This document shows, piece by piece, positions 23,229 to 35,400 of a DNA stretch of 64,000 nt. The notes under the pieces were generated by a model that saw nothing but the letters and a program-made list of their open reading frames with translations, did not search any database and had not been told where the DNA came from. Made by a program: the position numbers and the translations under genes. Within the stretch, counting starts at the first letter, position 1. Each line of letters begins with the position of its first letter. Source of the stretch: Rotaria socialis (taxonomy: Eukaryota > Rotifera > Eurotatoria > Philodinida > Philodinidae); the NCBI GenBank assembly GCA_905331475.1, contig CAJNYU010001622.1:1-64000 (forward strand), given 5' to 3'.

Positions 23229-26200
23229 GTAATAAGACAATTAGCTTTTTGTTCAACTAGCAGTCATAGTGATTAATTGATACGTGAATAGCTAGTAATT
23301 CTCGTGCAGCTTTTCTATTGATTCTATTGATTAAAAGAGTTCAACTGAAAGACAACTTGAAGAAATACAAATGAAGAATTTCTGATGCTAGTGTAAGAAA
23401 CCGAGACTATTAGAAAAAAACATCTTAGCTGTTTGAAAATCAACGATTATCTCATTATTGTTTGATACCATTTTCTGAACTTTTCAGAGACCTATTTGAT
23501 CTTTTTCGTGTTCTTTTTCTGCAATATAAAATAGCACGTTTTAGAACTGCTGACTCGATTCCACAAAATAAATTTAATTTTTAACGAAACAAAAATGTTT
23601 CTCAAGTTGATTACTAGTGACTTTTATCATTTCCAGTCGAAGTCTCAAGCTTGACTTTGAAATTTTTTCCGCATAATTTTCGATTTGTTACAGATTTCTG
23701 AATTATACATATCTATCGTGTATATAGTTTCATTGTTTCTCAGAAAAAACCTGACGACAAAGTTGCGAATAAAAAGAATTTTGGTTTGTTATGATTGACA
23801 ATAAATTCTAAAGAAAAACACATCACCGTTTTAGTAGTACCATACTTGAATGTTCAATTTAATGTCCACGCTGAGCATAGGTAGTAGATAAAAGATTTAA
23901 GGAGACACAGAAAGATGCCCGGGAAAGTATTAGAAAATATAAAAAGGATGATCACTTGATCATTAGCTTCCGCTAGGGATTTGCTGCTCATTGAATAACA
24001 CTAAACAAAAGAAGACTGATAGAATGAGAAAATTGAAAAATGACTCATGTCGACAGAGCAGTTCATATAGTTTAGTCTTATGATTTTGATTGATTTCGAG
24101 ATCATGAATGGAAACATCCTATTGATTTCGCACATGTATCTTAATCTTGTAAGTAAACCGATATTGAGAATGTTTTTTTTATCTACTTCACTATTTTATA
24201 TACTTTATTACTACTTTAAAATAACTATTACTAGATTATTTAGTTCTGTCTTGTTTGGTCTCACATGAATAGAAGCCGACTTTAAAACTCATTATATATG
24301 TTGAATTTGTAAATAAAAAGAAGATCGAAACTATGTAGACTATGGGAGATGGTGTGTTGTAAGACAATAAAACTTTTCTTTTTTCACTTTGTAAAGAAAT
24401 TTCGAAAAACAAAATTTGTAAAAATCAACTTAACACTACAATGAATATTAGTTAGATATATGAAGTTGAATAGATAGACAGAAAAATTTAGTAAGTATAA
24501 CTCATACAAGTAAAAGCATCAGACAACTAAGCATTTTTAATGAATACGAACCGTTCATTATGTTAACTGATGCAGTTGAATTAGAACTCACATAAACATT
24601 TACAAATGGCAAATGTTGAGCTTATTCGAGCGTGCTTTTTTCCTATTTTACATCACTAGTTTTCTGTCTATTTATAATTCAAATAGATACTTTTATTTGT
24701 TTTTAAGTTAACATAGAAAATATAATCAGACTATATTTTATTTAAAAAAAATTGTATTTCGTCCGAAAATATCAATGAACTTTATTAGATGTAGCTACAC
24801 ACCAGTTCTTCTTATCAAGTCTCAAATCATTTTTGGATCAAATCAGCTAAAATTATCTTTTCATCAAAAAGAGAATGAATAAAGCATTTGACTGAATTTA
24901 CAAATGGAATTATCATACTGATGACACAAAACAAAAGAATATTTCGGTATTCATGTATAGTTAGCTATTAGATAGAACACTTCTGTTGAAATATGAAATT
25001 AGCGATATATTTTGCTGTTTCATACATATCTGAACAGAACAATAATTTTGTTTTGTTGTTGTTGTTGTTGTTGTTTTTTCTTCTTTTCTTGTAAATCATC
25101 TGGAACTAATCGATTCTGATTCAGTGTCAAGCATCATTAATAAACATGTTTTTAAGATATATAGATATATATTTTTGTGTTCCTGCAACAAATCTGGATC
25201 AGATTTATTGAGATTTGGGAGAGATATCCTTGTAAAGAATATTCTAGTAGGAAGACATTTTCCTTTCATCTTTTTTTCTCTTTAAATCGTTGAATTTTTT
25301 TTTTTGAGTTTTCTAACTTTTGGAGAATCTACTTCAATTTCGATTAAGATCTGTATGAAATGAGTTGTTCTTACGTTTTCTCTTCTAGTTAATATTTCTG
25401 CTAATGTCATAGAATATTTTTTCTACACTGTAAACTAGAAAATAATTTATAGAGTAAAATAAAACATGTTCTTTAAAGAAGAACATCATTAATGAGAAAA
25501 ATATGAAAGTATATAGGAATATAATTTAAAACACAGTATAGAAAATACCCCTTTATGGTTCAATTAAGAGAACAAAAAAAGTGTAATAAAAAATAATTTA
25601 AAGATTTTAAAATATTCTTTTCATCGGAAAAGACGCAATGTCTGATACTTAAGTTTAAAGATAGAAATACTACGTAATAGTCGATAATATATCTGTGCCA
25701 AGAAGTACGTCTCTCATGAAGTACTAGATTAAATAGGGAGTTATAGAAACCGCCGGACCTCCACTTATAAATCATAGAGCTAATGAACATATCGCCGTGA
25801 CGTAATTAAGTTTACATTACTAATATACATCCTTGCATATGACAACGCCTAGTCGCGTACTGAACAGTACGTAATCTTTCTATGTATCTTTTCTCGATTG
25901 CTGGTATATAAGCTCAAGATATATTGGAAAAAAGAGCAGTATTATAAGTCACAGAGTTGTTAAAATTTCATTTGTGCGAAGAAAGAGTTATTAGAACGTA
26001 GTTGGAAAAGAGCTAGACGTGATTTGTATTGAGAAGCATACACATATTATTATCAGCGCGATATTGCTATCTTGTTTATTATAAACTCATTATTAAATAA
26101 ATTATTACAAGTTGGTATTGTCCAAAAATTCTTGGTTTGTACCACTTACAAGCTTCGATAATTTTACATCGATTAATTATCTCGATATATACGCAATTCT

Positions 26201-26977
26201 ATATATCTGAATACTCATCCCCTATCCATTCGAAATATTATTATCGATATTAATCAATATGTCGTTGCTAAACAATATTTTACATATACTATATGCCGTT
26301 TGCATGTCATTTTTGATCGCTTAATATTAGATACGTTCTACAAACATCACTATTATATAATTTAGCTGAATAGTTTTCACAAAAGAAAAGAGTTCATCAT
26401 TTGAAACTCCGATTGAATGACGATGGATGTAAACTAATTTTCTTGAGGAGTTGAAAATAGATATCCAATCGTTACTGACGACTTCAAAAATCGCACGCTT
26501 TTTAATGTCAGTTTGCATTAACAAGACAATAATGTAATTATATGTTCCTACATAATTATTTAAGTTTGATTTTCGACAAAATAGAATTTAAATAGGTTTG
26601 AGAGAACCATATATGTTATATGTGTGATTGATCACACAATTACTATAGTGCAATTCTGTCGAATAATTCTTTTAATATAGCTTTTTCATTCATTTATCTC
26701 GAGTTTCCTTCTTATAGAGACTTATCACCGTCATGAGAGAATTTCATTTCAATAGAATAATCTTCCAATATAGAAAAAACTTTTTGTCGGGGGGAATTTT
26801 CTTGAATTTCTAAAAAAGAATGATCTATTCAAAGAATTTTGCTCGAAACTTTCGAAATTATTTTATATACTAGCTATACTCGAGAGAGAGAGAAATAGTA
26901 GCTCTTTTCTAATAATACAATCATTTCAGCGATAGAAAGAGATAGATTTCCTTTTATTCTTATGTTTTCTCTTCTAG
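23229..26977. other. Long AT-rich interval, possibly one intron
   Basis: No coding frame I can support. If the caspase and NHL exons form one gene, this is a 3.75-kb intron. It contains a (TTG)n microsatellite at 25052-25077. A copy of the NHL exon's acceptor and first codons is at about 25372-25410 (reported as a finding). Confidence 0.45.
25372..25410 (+). pseudogene. Duplicated NHL-exon start (splice acceptor plus first codons)
   Basis: The sequence around TTTTCTCTTCTAGTTAATAT with CTGCTAATG repeats almost exactly what is found at 26963-26997, the acceptor and start of the NHL exon. After about 38 bases the match stops. It looks like the relic of a duplicated or earlier 3-prime exon. Confidence 0.55.
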
Positions 26978-27891
26978 TTAATATTCCTGCTAATGCTAAG
27001 TGGGCACACAACGGAGTGACTATTGCTGGAGGTCACGGGAAAGGCGATGCCACTAATCAACTCAACCGCCCTCATGGTCTCTTTGTTGATGATGATCAAA
27101 CAGTGCTTATTGCTGACCACTCGAATCATCGTATCATGCAATGGAAGAACGGTGACACAACGAATGGACAAGTTGCTGCCGGTGGCAAAGGCAAAGGAAA
27201 GGGATTGCATCAATTGAATAGCCCAACTGATGTATTAATTGACAAAGAGACGGATAGTCTCATTATTTGCGATTGTGGGAATCGACGAGTTGTACGATGG
27301 TCTCGTCGTAGTGGTACAACACAAGGAGAAGTGCTCATCGATAACATCCAATGTTATGGAGTAGCAATGGATGAACAGAGATATCTCTACGTTGCTGACT
27401 ACGGAAAAGATGAAGTAAGACGATATCAGTTGGGTGAGAAGAATGGCACTCTCGTAGCTGGTGGTAATGGTAAAGGTGATGAACTCAATCAACTCAACTA
27501 CCCGACATATCTCTTTGTCGATCGACAACAAAATGTCTACGTGTCAGACGTACAAAATGATCGTGTAATGAAATGGAATAAACGTGCAACAGAAGGTATT
27601 GTGGTTGCTGGAGGAGAAGGTGGAGGGAATGCTCTGACACAATTGTATCATCCTCATGGGCTCTTCGTTGATACGTTGGATACATTCTATGTAGCAGACT
27701 GCTACAATTATCGTGTAATGCGTTGGACTCAGGGAGACAAGAAACAAGGCACTTTAGTTGTAGGTGGGGATCGTAGAGGAGAAGGAGCAAATCAGTTCAA
27801 CTTTCCCATTGGTTTGTCGTTTGATCGACATGGTAATCTCTATGTCGCTGATCGTGATAATAATCGTGTTCAACGATTTTCTATCGAATGA
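26978..27891 (+). CDS. NHL-repeat beta-propeller exon (about 304 aa)
   Basis: Six NHL-type repeats follow one another. Each has a glycine-rich turn (VAGGHGKGD, VAAGGKGKGKG, VAGGNGKGD, VAGGEGGGN, VVGGDRRGE), then LNxPxGLFVD and a strand such as VYVSDVQNDRVMKW. NHL repeats form a beta-propeller used for protein, RNA or ligand binding; no partner can be named. The upstream boundary is a strong acceptor (TTTTCTCTTCTAG ending at 26977), so an upstream exon must exist. An ATG at 26962 is open in frame but lies inside the polypyrimidine tract and is probably not the start. The acceptor phase fits the caspase exon donor at 23228. The stop is TGA at 27889. Confidence 0.8.
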
Positions 27892-27961
27892 GACTTGTGA
27901 ATTGTTTTTTCTTTGTTCGTTTCCTTTTCTACTTTGAAATAAATGAAGGAAAGAAGAAATT

Positions 27962-27962
<1 letters not shown>

Positions 27963-27997
<35 letters not shown>
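27963..27997. repeat. (CT)n microsatellite
   Basis: About 16 CT dinucleotides, flanked by short T-rich interruptions, lie 70 bases downstream of the NHL stop codon. Confidence 0.85.
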
Positions 27998-28000
<3 letters not shown>

Positions 28001-28133
28001 AAAAGAAAAGCAAAAAATTAAATATAAAATGATATCACGGTTTTTGTTTTAGCTCTATCATTTTTTTTGACAATGAGAAAGGAAGAAATGAATTATATAA
28101 AATAATTTGTTATTTTCGCTAAACATTTATTTC

Positions 28134-28767
28134 GTGAAACACGACCTGAAAGGAGTGTTGAAGTGTTTATGGTAGAAATTTTGTGCCCCGGCCGGCCGCG
28201 CCCCCCCCCCCCCCCCCCCCCCCCACACAGACCGTTACCGACAAGTAATCATCTGTCGGTAACGGTCTGTTATGGGGAAATTTTGTCGATCCCTGATCAT
28301 TATAGTGAGGTGATTTACTCATCGCAGATCGTTGCTGACAGGCGATTTATCCATCACAGGCGGTTACAGAGGTGCTTTGTCGAAGTCGAACGGAAAGCAA
28401 TATTGAGGTGTTAAGAGTACACAGTTGAATTAATTCCACATATATTTTAATTGATGAATTAGCTAATTACGGTATAATTAGTTAATGACCGATAACGGAC
28501 CCTAACAAATAGGCGTTGGAACCATCACAAATGGGTTAGCAAATTCAGGGTGGATAGAGAGGAGCACTTATGATATGCTTTGATGAATAGTAGTGGACGT
28601 CGTCGTACGACCAAGGTGCACATGATGTTACAATATCAGCAAATTTATGACCTACTTGCATTTTTCACTTGTAGGTGATGTATTAAAGTATAATGAAAGA
28701 AAAAGTTCAGAAATATATAGGATAATTTGTTGTTCTGGTCAGAATTAACATTTACATCGTGTTTCAC
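28134..28767. mobile_element. Small TIR element, long copy (634 bp)
   Basis: It begins GTGAAACACGACCTGAAA and ends TCGTGTTTCAC, an 11-bp perfect terminal inverted repeat. It shares its first 40 bases and its end with the element at 29313. Inside are a 24-base C run (28201-28224) and a 16-bp perfect inverted repeat at 28228-28269 (CAGACCGTTACCGACA and its complement). It has no coding capacity, so it is non-autonomous. No clear target-site duplication is visible. Confidence 0.6.
28201..28224 (+). repeat. Poly-C run of 24
   Basis: A C24 homopolymer immediately follows a GGCCGGCCGCG stretch. It is striking in AT-rich DNA. Its exact length may be a sequencing artefact. Confidence 0.7.
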
Positions 28768-28799
28768 ATTTTAATCCCAAAGGGATTGCGCTAACAGCT

Positions 28800-30430
28800 T
28801 TTCGTTTCGTTTCAGAGGTGCAAATTGGAATTATACAAATTACAATTATGCTCTTATTCATTTAGTTTTCGTTTCTCTTCTTTAGAATGTGTTCTCGTAT
28901 CGATCAATAAGAATCGATCTACAATAACTATAATTAAGTACTCAATATTTTCCTTCCATTTCAGCTGGTGCAAATTCGAATGAAATAAATTAAATTCATT
29001 CTATTTCATTTTTCTCTAATTTAACATAACTAAGCTATATATTCTTTTTTTTCTTCTTCTTTAGACTGTGTTCGTATCGATCATGAACAATCAATCTAGT
29101 AAAATAACTGTTAGTAAGTATTCAATATGTTATTTTCATTTCAGTGGTGCAAGTGACAATTATACAAATTACAATTATTCTTTTCTTATTTGGCTTGTGC
29201 AATGGAGAATTGAAAGATAACTATTCGATTTTTATGAATGTATAGGCAAATAGTAAATATATTCCAAATTTATTTCTTTCATGTTTGGTTCTAGATCTTC
29301 TATTTTACTTTTGTGAAACACGACCTGAAAAGAGTGTTGAAGTATATAGGGTAAAAATTTAGATCCACCCCGCCCCTCCAGATCGGGACAGAGAAATTAA
29401 TTAATTAGTCAATTGGATAATTAATTTCTCTGTCACGGTCTGTGATGGACTCTACTGACTCCATAGATCAAAATACAGGCCGTGACCGAAAGGTTGCATA
29501 TATGATTACAGGCAGTGGCATAAAAACCACAAAGACTCACAGACCGTGGTAGAAAGGTACCAGGAAAGGAACTCCATCGTGTTTCACTTTTTAATCCCAC
29601 AGGGATTGCGATAACAGTTTTTTTTTAACGGTTCATAAACGGCTAAGAATCAAACTGTATAAATGGGTATATGATGTTTTGTTGTGCAACTTAATCATTA
29701 AATGTCGTCGATTCAATCAAACATAAGTTTATGTCATTTTTCAAATAAACAACATACTTTTCTTTTCATTTCAGGGGTGCAAATTACAAATTGGCGATTT
29801 TCTTTTTTTGTGTCTAGCATAAATCTCTTCTTTTTTTTCAAGCTGTATTCGCGAATCAATCATACACAATCATAATCTAAAATAACACTAAGTAAGTATT
29901 CAATATCTTCTTTTTTTCATTTCGGTGGTGCAATTTGAAATTGTATGTACAAATGACAATGCTTTTTGTTTTCTTTATTTAACATAAAGAAACGAGATAG
30001 TAAATTTTATCTTTTGTCTCTTGTCTAGAATGTGTTCACATCGGTCAACAGCAATAATGTTATTAATATGGAAATAGTCAATAGATTCCTGAATTAATGA
30101 ATGAAAAAATATTCCGATATATCATTTATTCATTTGATTTACTTTATCTTTTTTTTTCATTCTAGATCTTCTACTTTTTTATTTTTGAAGGGTTGACAAA
30201 TGGTTACGAATTAAACTGTACAAGTATAAGTAATTTTTAAAATAAACAATATTTTTTCTTTTTCGCTTCAGACTTGCAACTTACAATTTTACAATTTTCT
30301 ATTTCTCCTTTTTGTATCTAATATATAAATAAACTACATATTTATTCTCTGGTTTATAATGTTGTTCGTATATTAATCAATTAAAATTTCTTCTTTTTCA
30401 TTTTAGATATAAAATAATGTTCCAGAATAC
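28800..30430 (+). repeat. Degenerate tandem array with splice-like signals
   Basis: A module recurs about six times, starting near 28812, 28962, 29140, 29770, 29922 and 30268. Each copy has a TTTCATTTCAG-like acceptor followed by GGTGCAAATT, then TTCTTTAG, a TGTTCGTATCGATCAA block, and usually GTAAGTATTCAATAT. Spacing is about 150-190 bp, and the element at 29313 interrupts the series. The words look like acceptor, micro-exon and donor, but no open frame runs through the copies. It could be a decayed exon array or a simple tandem repeat. Confidence 0.5.
29313..29587. mobile_element. Small TIR element, short copy (275 bp)
   Basis: It begins GTGAAACACGACCTGAAA and ends TCGTGTTTCAC, as in the 28134 copy. 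Its centre is different: an ACAGAGAAATTAATTA hairpin at about 29388-29434. Both copies are followed by TTTTAATCCC, three bases, then GGGATTGCG, so the repeat unit may extend past the TIR. It is non-coding. Confidence 0.6.
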
Positions 30431-30499
30431 TAATTTAATTATTTACTTTTTCATTTCTATGATATGTAGGCCAGAGGTATGCATGTTTTACTGTTTCTT

Positions 30500-30740
30500 A
30501 TTCCTTTGTCCTATGACATCCTATCAGAGCGGCTTCGTTGCCTGACCCAGATTGACTCATCGTGTTACTCTGTTACGGCGAAGTAGTGTAGTACTCAGGA
30601 AGGCCCCCGATGTTCGTATGGTCCTGACGTCATACGTCATAGCAACGTTCATTGCCCTACCAGTCCGGCGTGGTCCGCTCTCTGTGTATCCGTGTCTGGA
30701 CACACGGCAGGTCCTTCTGGTCGCGTGTGAATAGTAAATA
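30500..30740. other. GC-rich island of unknown origin
   Basis: About 240 bases with GC clearly above the flanks and many CpG sites (CCAGTCCGGCGTGGTCCGC). Frames of about 60 codons are open on both strands, as expected from composition. No known protein or RNA is recognised. It ends 50 bases before the ART-TPR gene's stop codon. Confidence 0.35.
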
Positions 30741-30793
30741 ATCAATAGTTATCAAAGCAATTTGTTTGAGTAAATACTAGAGAAAACAAACAT

Positions 30794-32823
30794 TTACAAC
30801 TTCTCTTTCATGACTGCTATACTATTCATTACGTTCTTAATATGTGGATGTGCTGAAGGAAGTGACTTTCGAAAGATATCAAGTGATTTTTCTAGAACTG
30901 GGAGTGCTTTCGAGTATTCACCCATGCTGGTATACACTTGACCGATGTTGTTGTATGAAGCAGCCAAATCGGGATGAGCCGGAGGCAAAGATATTTCTAA
31001 GATTTTAATTGGTTTTTCGTAATATTCCAGTGCTTTCGAGTATTCATCCATGTTGTTATACACTCCACCAATGTTGTTGTAGGAACTAGCCAAATTAGGA
31101 TGAGTCGGAGGTAGAGCTTTTTTCGCTATTTCGAGATCTTTTTCATAATATTCAAGTGCTTTTGAGTATTCGCCCATGTCGTCATACACTCCACCAATGC
31201 AGCTGTAAGAACGAGCCAGATAGGGGTGAGTCGCAGGTAGAGATATTTCATAGATTTTGAGTGATTTTGAGTGATATTCAAGTGCTTTCGAGTATTCACC
31301 CATGTTTTTATATAATAGACCGATGTTACCATAAGTAGGCGCTAATGAAGCATCATCTTCTGGAAGAGTTTACCGCTTGATTTCGAGTGATTTTTCGTAG
31401 GAAGTAGCTGCTTCTTGGTATTTACCTTGATGATAATTTATCACCCCAAGCTGATGATAGACATGTGCTCTATCACTATCAGTAGAAATATTGTCGAGTA
31501 ATTCATTGTAGAGTTCCTCAGCTTGATCGTAGTGTCCCACTTTTAGCATCAAGTTACCCATTCGATACCATCCAGTCGTACCTTGAACCTCCTCTTTGAT
31601 GCAATCAGTAAGATCAGCCAGTTGTGGATCACTCTCATCAGTAATAGCCAATTGTACTTCCCAAAGGCGACTATTACTAGGGGTCTGTGTAATTTCAACG
31701 ATGCGAAAAACACTGTGCATTGTAATAGAATTTCTTGTTCTCGTGGAAGAGCACTTTGTTTATTAATCATAGCAAATGGTGTGATTGAAGTTGATATTTT
31801 ACTTGGATCTATTGTCATAATAAACGTAACACCCACAATATCTGGGTTTCTCTCTAGGGCGTCTTGAACAAATGATGTGGCCACTTTTTGTTTCTTACTA
31901 GTCGATAAGAAATTGTTGAATGAAAGGAGTCCACCTTTTGAATCCATTAGATTTTGAAAGTCTTCTTTGCTCAGTCCCTGACCACGATAAACAGTAAAAG
32001 CTGTTTGGAAACTTGCCGACTGCTCCTGATGTAATTGTTCTAATTGAAGATGAAGACTTCGAATGAAAAATCCTAATTTGCGCATCGCTTCCATATCAAG
32101 CGATCTTAACCCACGATTAAGCACAGCATAGAGAAACATTGGTTTCGTATACCAATAGACTGGTGACTTGTCGTGGTACTCACGCTTAAATTCACTTATT
32201 TCAGTTTCAGAAATATTCTGTTTTCGGAAAAACTTCACTAAAGTGTTCATAGATTTTTCGTCATCGTCATCGATTTCTAATATAATATCTTTGAAAATGA
32301 TCGAGTACATGTACGATGGCGGTAACCGATCAAGATTGTTTTTATCCAATCCTGTTGCTCCTTCTGTCGCCGTTTGCTTCGGAACGAAGCTCATTGGAAT
32401 TGAATCATGATCGCACTCATGGGCGACCTTTTTCAGCGATTCACATATCGGCTTGATGGAAGTGAAAACACCTCGAATCTTTGGCCAATCCTTCGACCAT
32501 GATTCATCACGCTCCTTGTTGTCGCAAAAAACGTAAATGGCATCCACTTTTGGTATGCCGTGAATGTCATTTACAAGGGCTTGCCCTAGTGCTCCCGATG
32601 AAATGATGAAGGCTTTGCCATCATCAATTTCATTGAGAAATTCGACACACTGCTCTGGTGTCGTGCACACATTTACATCACTTACCACTGAACGTAATTG
32701 TGCCAGTGTGTTTCGGCAATCGTCATTGTTTTCGTCGATGTTGCCATCGACCCAAATAACCAGATAATTCTGAGCCATTCGACGCCTTGAGGGCATTGCA
32801 GCAGCTGATTTTAGCCCACTCAT
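30794..32823 (-). pseudogene. ADP-ribosyltransferase (R-S-ExE) with TPR repeats, broken
   Basis: The N-terminal 130 residues form a receiver-like alpha/beta region (YLVIWVDGN, AFIISSGALG, VDAIYVFCDN) of unknown role. An arginine-type mono-ADP-ribosyltransferase fold follows, with Arg in FTVYRGQGLS, STS in NNFLSTSKKQ and ExE in PREQEILL. The C-terminus has at least six TPR repeats of the kinesin-light-chain kind (MGEYSKALEY with THPxLA). Two lesions break it. A frameshift lies near 31730-31742, just after ExE, where the TPR half moves to another frame (HSVFRIVEITQTPSNS). An in-frame TAA is at 31370-31372, where CAA is expected from repeat periodicity. The start ATG at 32823 has no in-frame competitor. 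Unbroken, it would transfer ADP-ribose from NAD to arginine. A sequencing error could explain either lesion but less easily both. Confidence 0.7.
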
Positions 32824-34567
32824 GTTGTTGCTTGATTAAAGGCGAGAATTGTGAACGCATTTTTGTTATTTATGCATAAATTGCGGTTTCTATTTCTATA
32901 GTCGATACCTTTTCTTTTTTTTCTCGATTTTTCGGCGGCATATAATCTGAGTGTTTTATGTCTTGTTGACACAACAAGAAACGTCGCCTGGTTTCAAAAT
33001 TGAAAATACAATAGACAGTAAACAAAGGAGCGAACAAAAAAATTCCAACATTACTATTCTTTCCAACTTCGATTTTTATTCTTCTCTTTTTGGTAAGAAC
33101 GAAAAAATTCTAAGATTTCATTTATTCATTTTGCTCTTTTCATTATGTATGTGAATTTCTTTATTAGTTCACCCCTCGATTTACAATGCTACGGAAAACT
33201 ATCCAAAAACAAAACATAGTGAAGGAAAAAGTGCATTTACTTTACAATTATCTTTTATGCAGAAATTTTGATTTTACGGCTCTTCAAAAAATAAACCTAT
33301 GAATTAGAAAATCAATACAAGTAAAAACATCCTCATGTTTTATACAGATCTTTTTTTTATATACTCTAAATTAAAATGTGTCGCATATATGTGTTGCGAG
33401 TAATAGTGTCGTAGGTTCAGTGTCGAAAATATGTCGCAATAGAAAGTGTCGCTAAAAAATTTGCCCCGTTCTGTGTGTCGACTATCTAATCGCGCTTTTC
33501 TATTTACATATAAAGATTACCAACATCTTTTCTATATGAGATATGACGAGTAACAGTGAATTTTATTATTGCACATTATTATTAAAAAAAGTAAATCACT
33601 TCAGACAAAGAAAAAAACATCGTTAAAGAACGAATATTTGCCGAAGCTATTTTATTATGATTTTTTTTTCTCTATGTGTGTAATGAGTGAAAATATGAAG
33701 TTAGAGTACTTTTACAATACATTGTTGAATCCAACAATTTACATGATACTATCGGAGAATATCAATACAGTTATAATGAATTCGAAATAAACGTTGTTTT
33801 CGACTTTCACAATTCGATGTTTACAGCAACTATAACAATAACAGACAGAGTATTAACGAGTGAGATAAATCGTTCGATTGAAGAAAAGTATTTTTAATGC
33901 ATACTAATTATTGCAGTCTCTCAAATATGAAAATTTCATTCTTGAGAATATCCTTGTAAGCAAACAACTCCATTTCTTGTATTATTATTCTTTGCATTTT
34001 CGTTTCTTTCTCGCATGGTTTATTTTTTCGTTCTGGTGAGAAAAAGATCTCGGTTATTTTTGATTATGAAAATAAATTAATTCTCCAAAAAGTAGACGAA
34101 GACAAAAATAAAGATTAAATTTTCATCAGAATAACAACAATATGTGTCTATCAATCTATCATCGGACAAATTTCATATGAAAACTCATGTAAACTCTGCC
34201 ACTAATTAGGTAGTAAAATTTTCTTTATTGGCATAATCTTAAGTTTGGAATTTGATAAGTATAACATATATATGATCTTTCACTGGATATTTTAGAAATA
34301 TTTTCGTCTATGACAATTGATTTGATGAAAATTGATCCTAATTGAGTAATACATCATAAAAAATGTATTGAGATAGTAGATGTTTTATTGTCACTGTGAC
34401 TGTGAGATATTAGTTGCTGAATTCTATTTATGACCATGACTCATGCTTTGCTCTGAATAGTTTGAATTCGAATTCTGATTGAGAATAAAATTGATAATGA
34501 CTTTTTACTTATATCAAGTCTATAAATAATAAATTTTAAAATGAAACGAACCTCTTCGATTTATCTT

Positions 34568-34621
34568 GAGGGTGTGTGTGGGTGTGATTCTTTTGCTCAC
34601 TTATATCACGCCCACACCCAA
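34568..34621. repeat. Telomere-like head-to-head pair
   Basis: GAGGGTGTGTGTGGGTGTGA, then a spacer of about 22 bases, then CACGCCCACACCC. The order is again G-rich then C-rich on +. The spacer is unlike those of the other pairs. Confidence 0.6.
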
Positions 34622-35280
34622 AGAGCATAACTAATGAGAGCCAAAGTGTTTATGATACATATGTTGAACAGAAGAAAAAAACAATTTGGTTACATACAGA
34701 TAGCGAGCCGTTGACTAAATATCATGTTTGAACAATCAATTCAACTAGATAAGGAAAATATGGTGGCATGCAATGAACTCAATCGATAACGTTACAGGCA
34801 TGTTCGAGGAAACAGTCACTTATCCTCACCCACGACACACGATAGTTTCTTGGAGAAATTCAATTTCCTAATATTCATGGATTCCCCGAATTGCTTCGAT
34901 TCTGTGAGTTCAGACATAAAGCTCCATCATTGTAGTGTTGGTTTATCCTATTACAATTCAATGCTTTTGTTCTCATGCTTGATTTCTGTCATCATCAAGG
35001 GTTCAGAACTCAAAGAATCTGGTCACATCTCATATAAAAGAAAGGTTTTCTTGCCCCAGTAGCGAAGCGAGTCTTCTGAAAATTATCTGAACGCAAAAAT
35101 TCTGATATTATTTATCAGGCAAACTGAGTTGCACTTAAATGTGCGTGGACCTTCAATGTAAAAATGATGACTACTACAACTACAATCTATCAAAACCAAC
35201 AACAGTATTTTCTTCCGGTAAACATTTTTATGTTAAGATTCTTGAATATAATTTCTTTTTCATAAAAATAAAATGGTGCT

Positions 35281-35297
35281 GGGAGGTGTGGGTGTGA
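35281..35297 (+). repeat. Telomere-like tract, single
   Basis: GGGAGGTGTGGGTGTG with the G-rich strand on + and no C-rich partner nearby. It lies about 105 bases beyond the stop codon of the membrane protein at 35401. Confidence 0.45.
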
Positions 35298-35400
35298 ATG
35301 ACAGAAAACTTGTAACCGTGAAGTTGTTCGATTCGCAAAGTGTTCAGTTTACATTTTTATAATAACTTGTCCTCTAATTTGAATGTATTTAAATCATTAG

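Larger units (their letters stand above)
32824..35400. other. Intergenic DNA with one telomere-like pair and one single tract
   Basis: AT-rich, with no supported gene. The only notable sequences are the telomere-like pair at 34568 and the single tract at 35281. Confidence 0.5.

Noticed and set aside
27235..27790. Minus-strand frames opposite the NHL exon
   Set aside because: They are complements of repetitive NHL codons and show no family signal.
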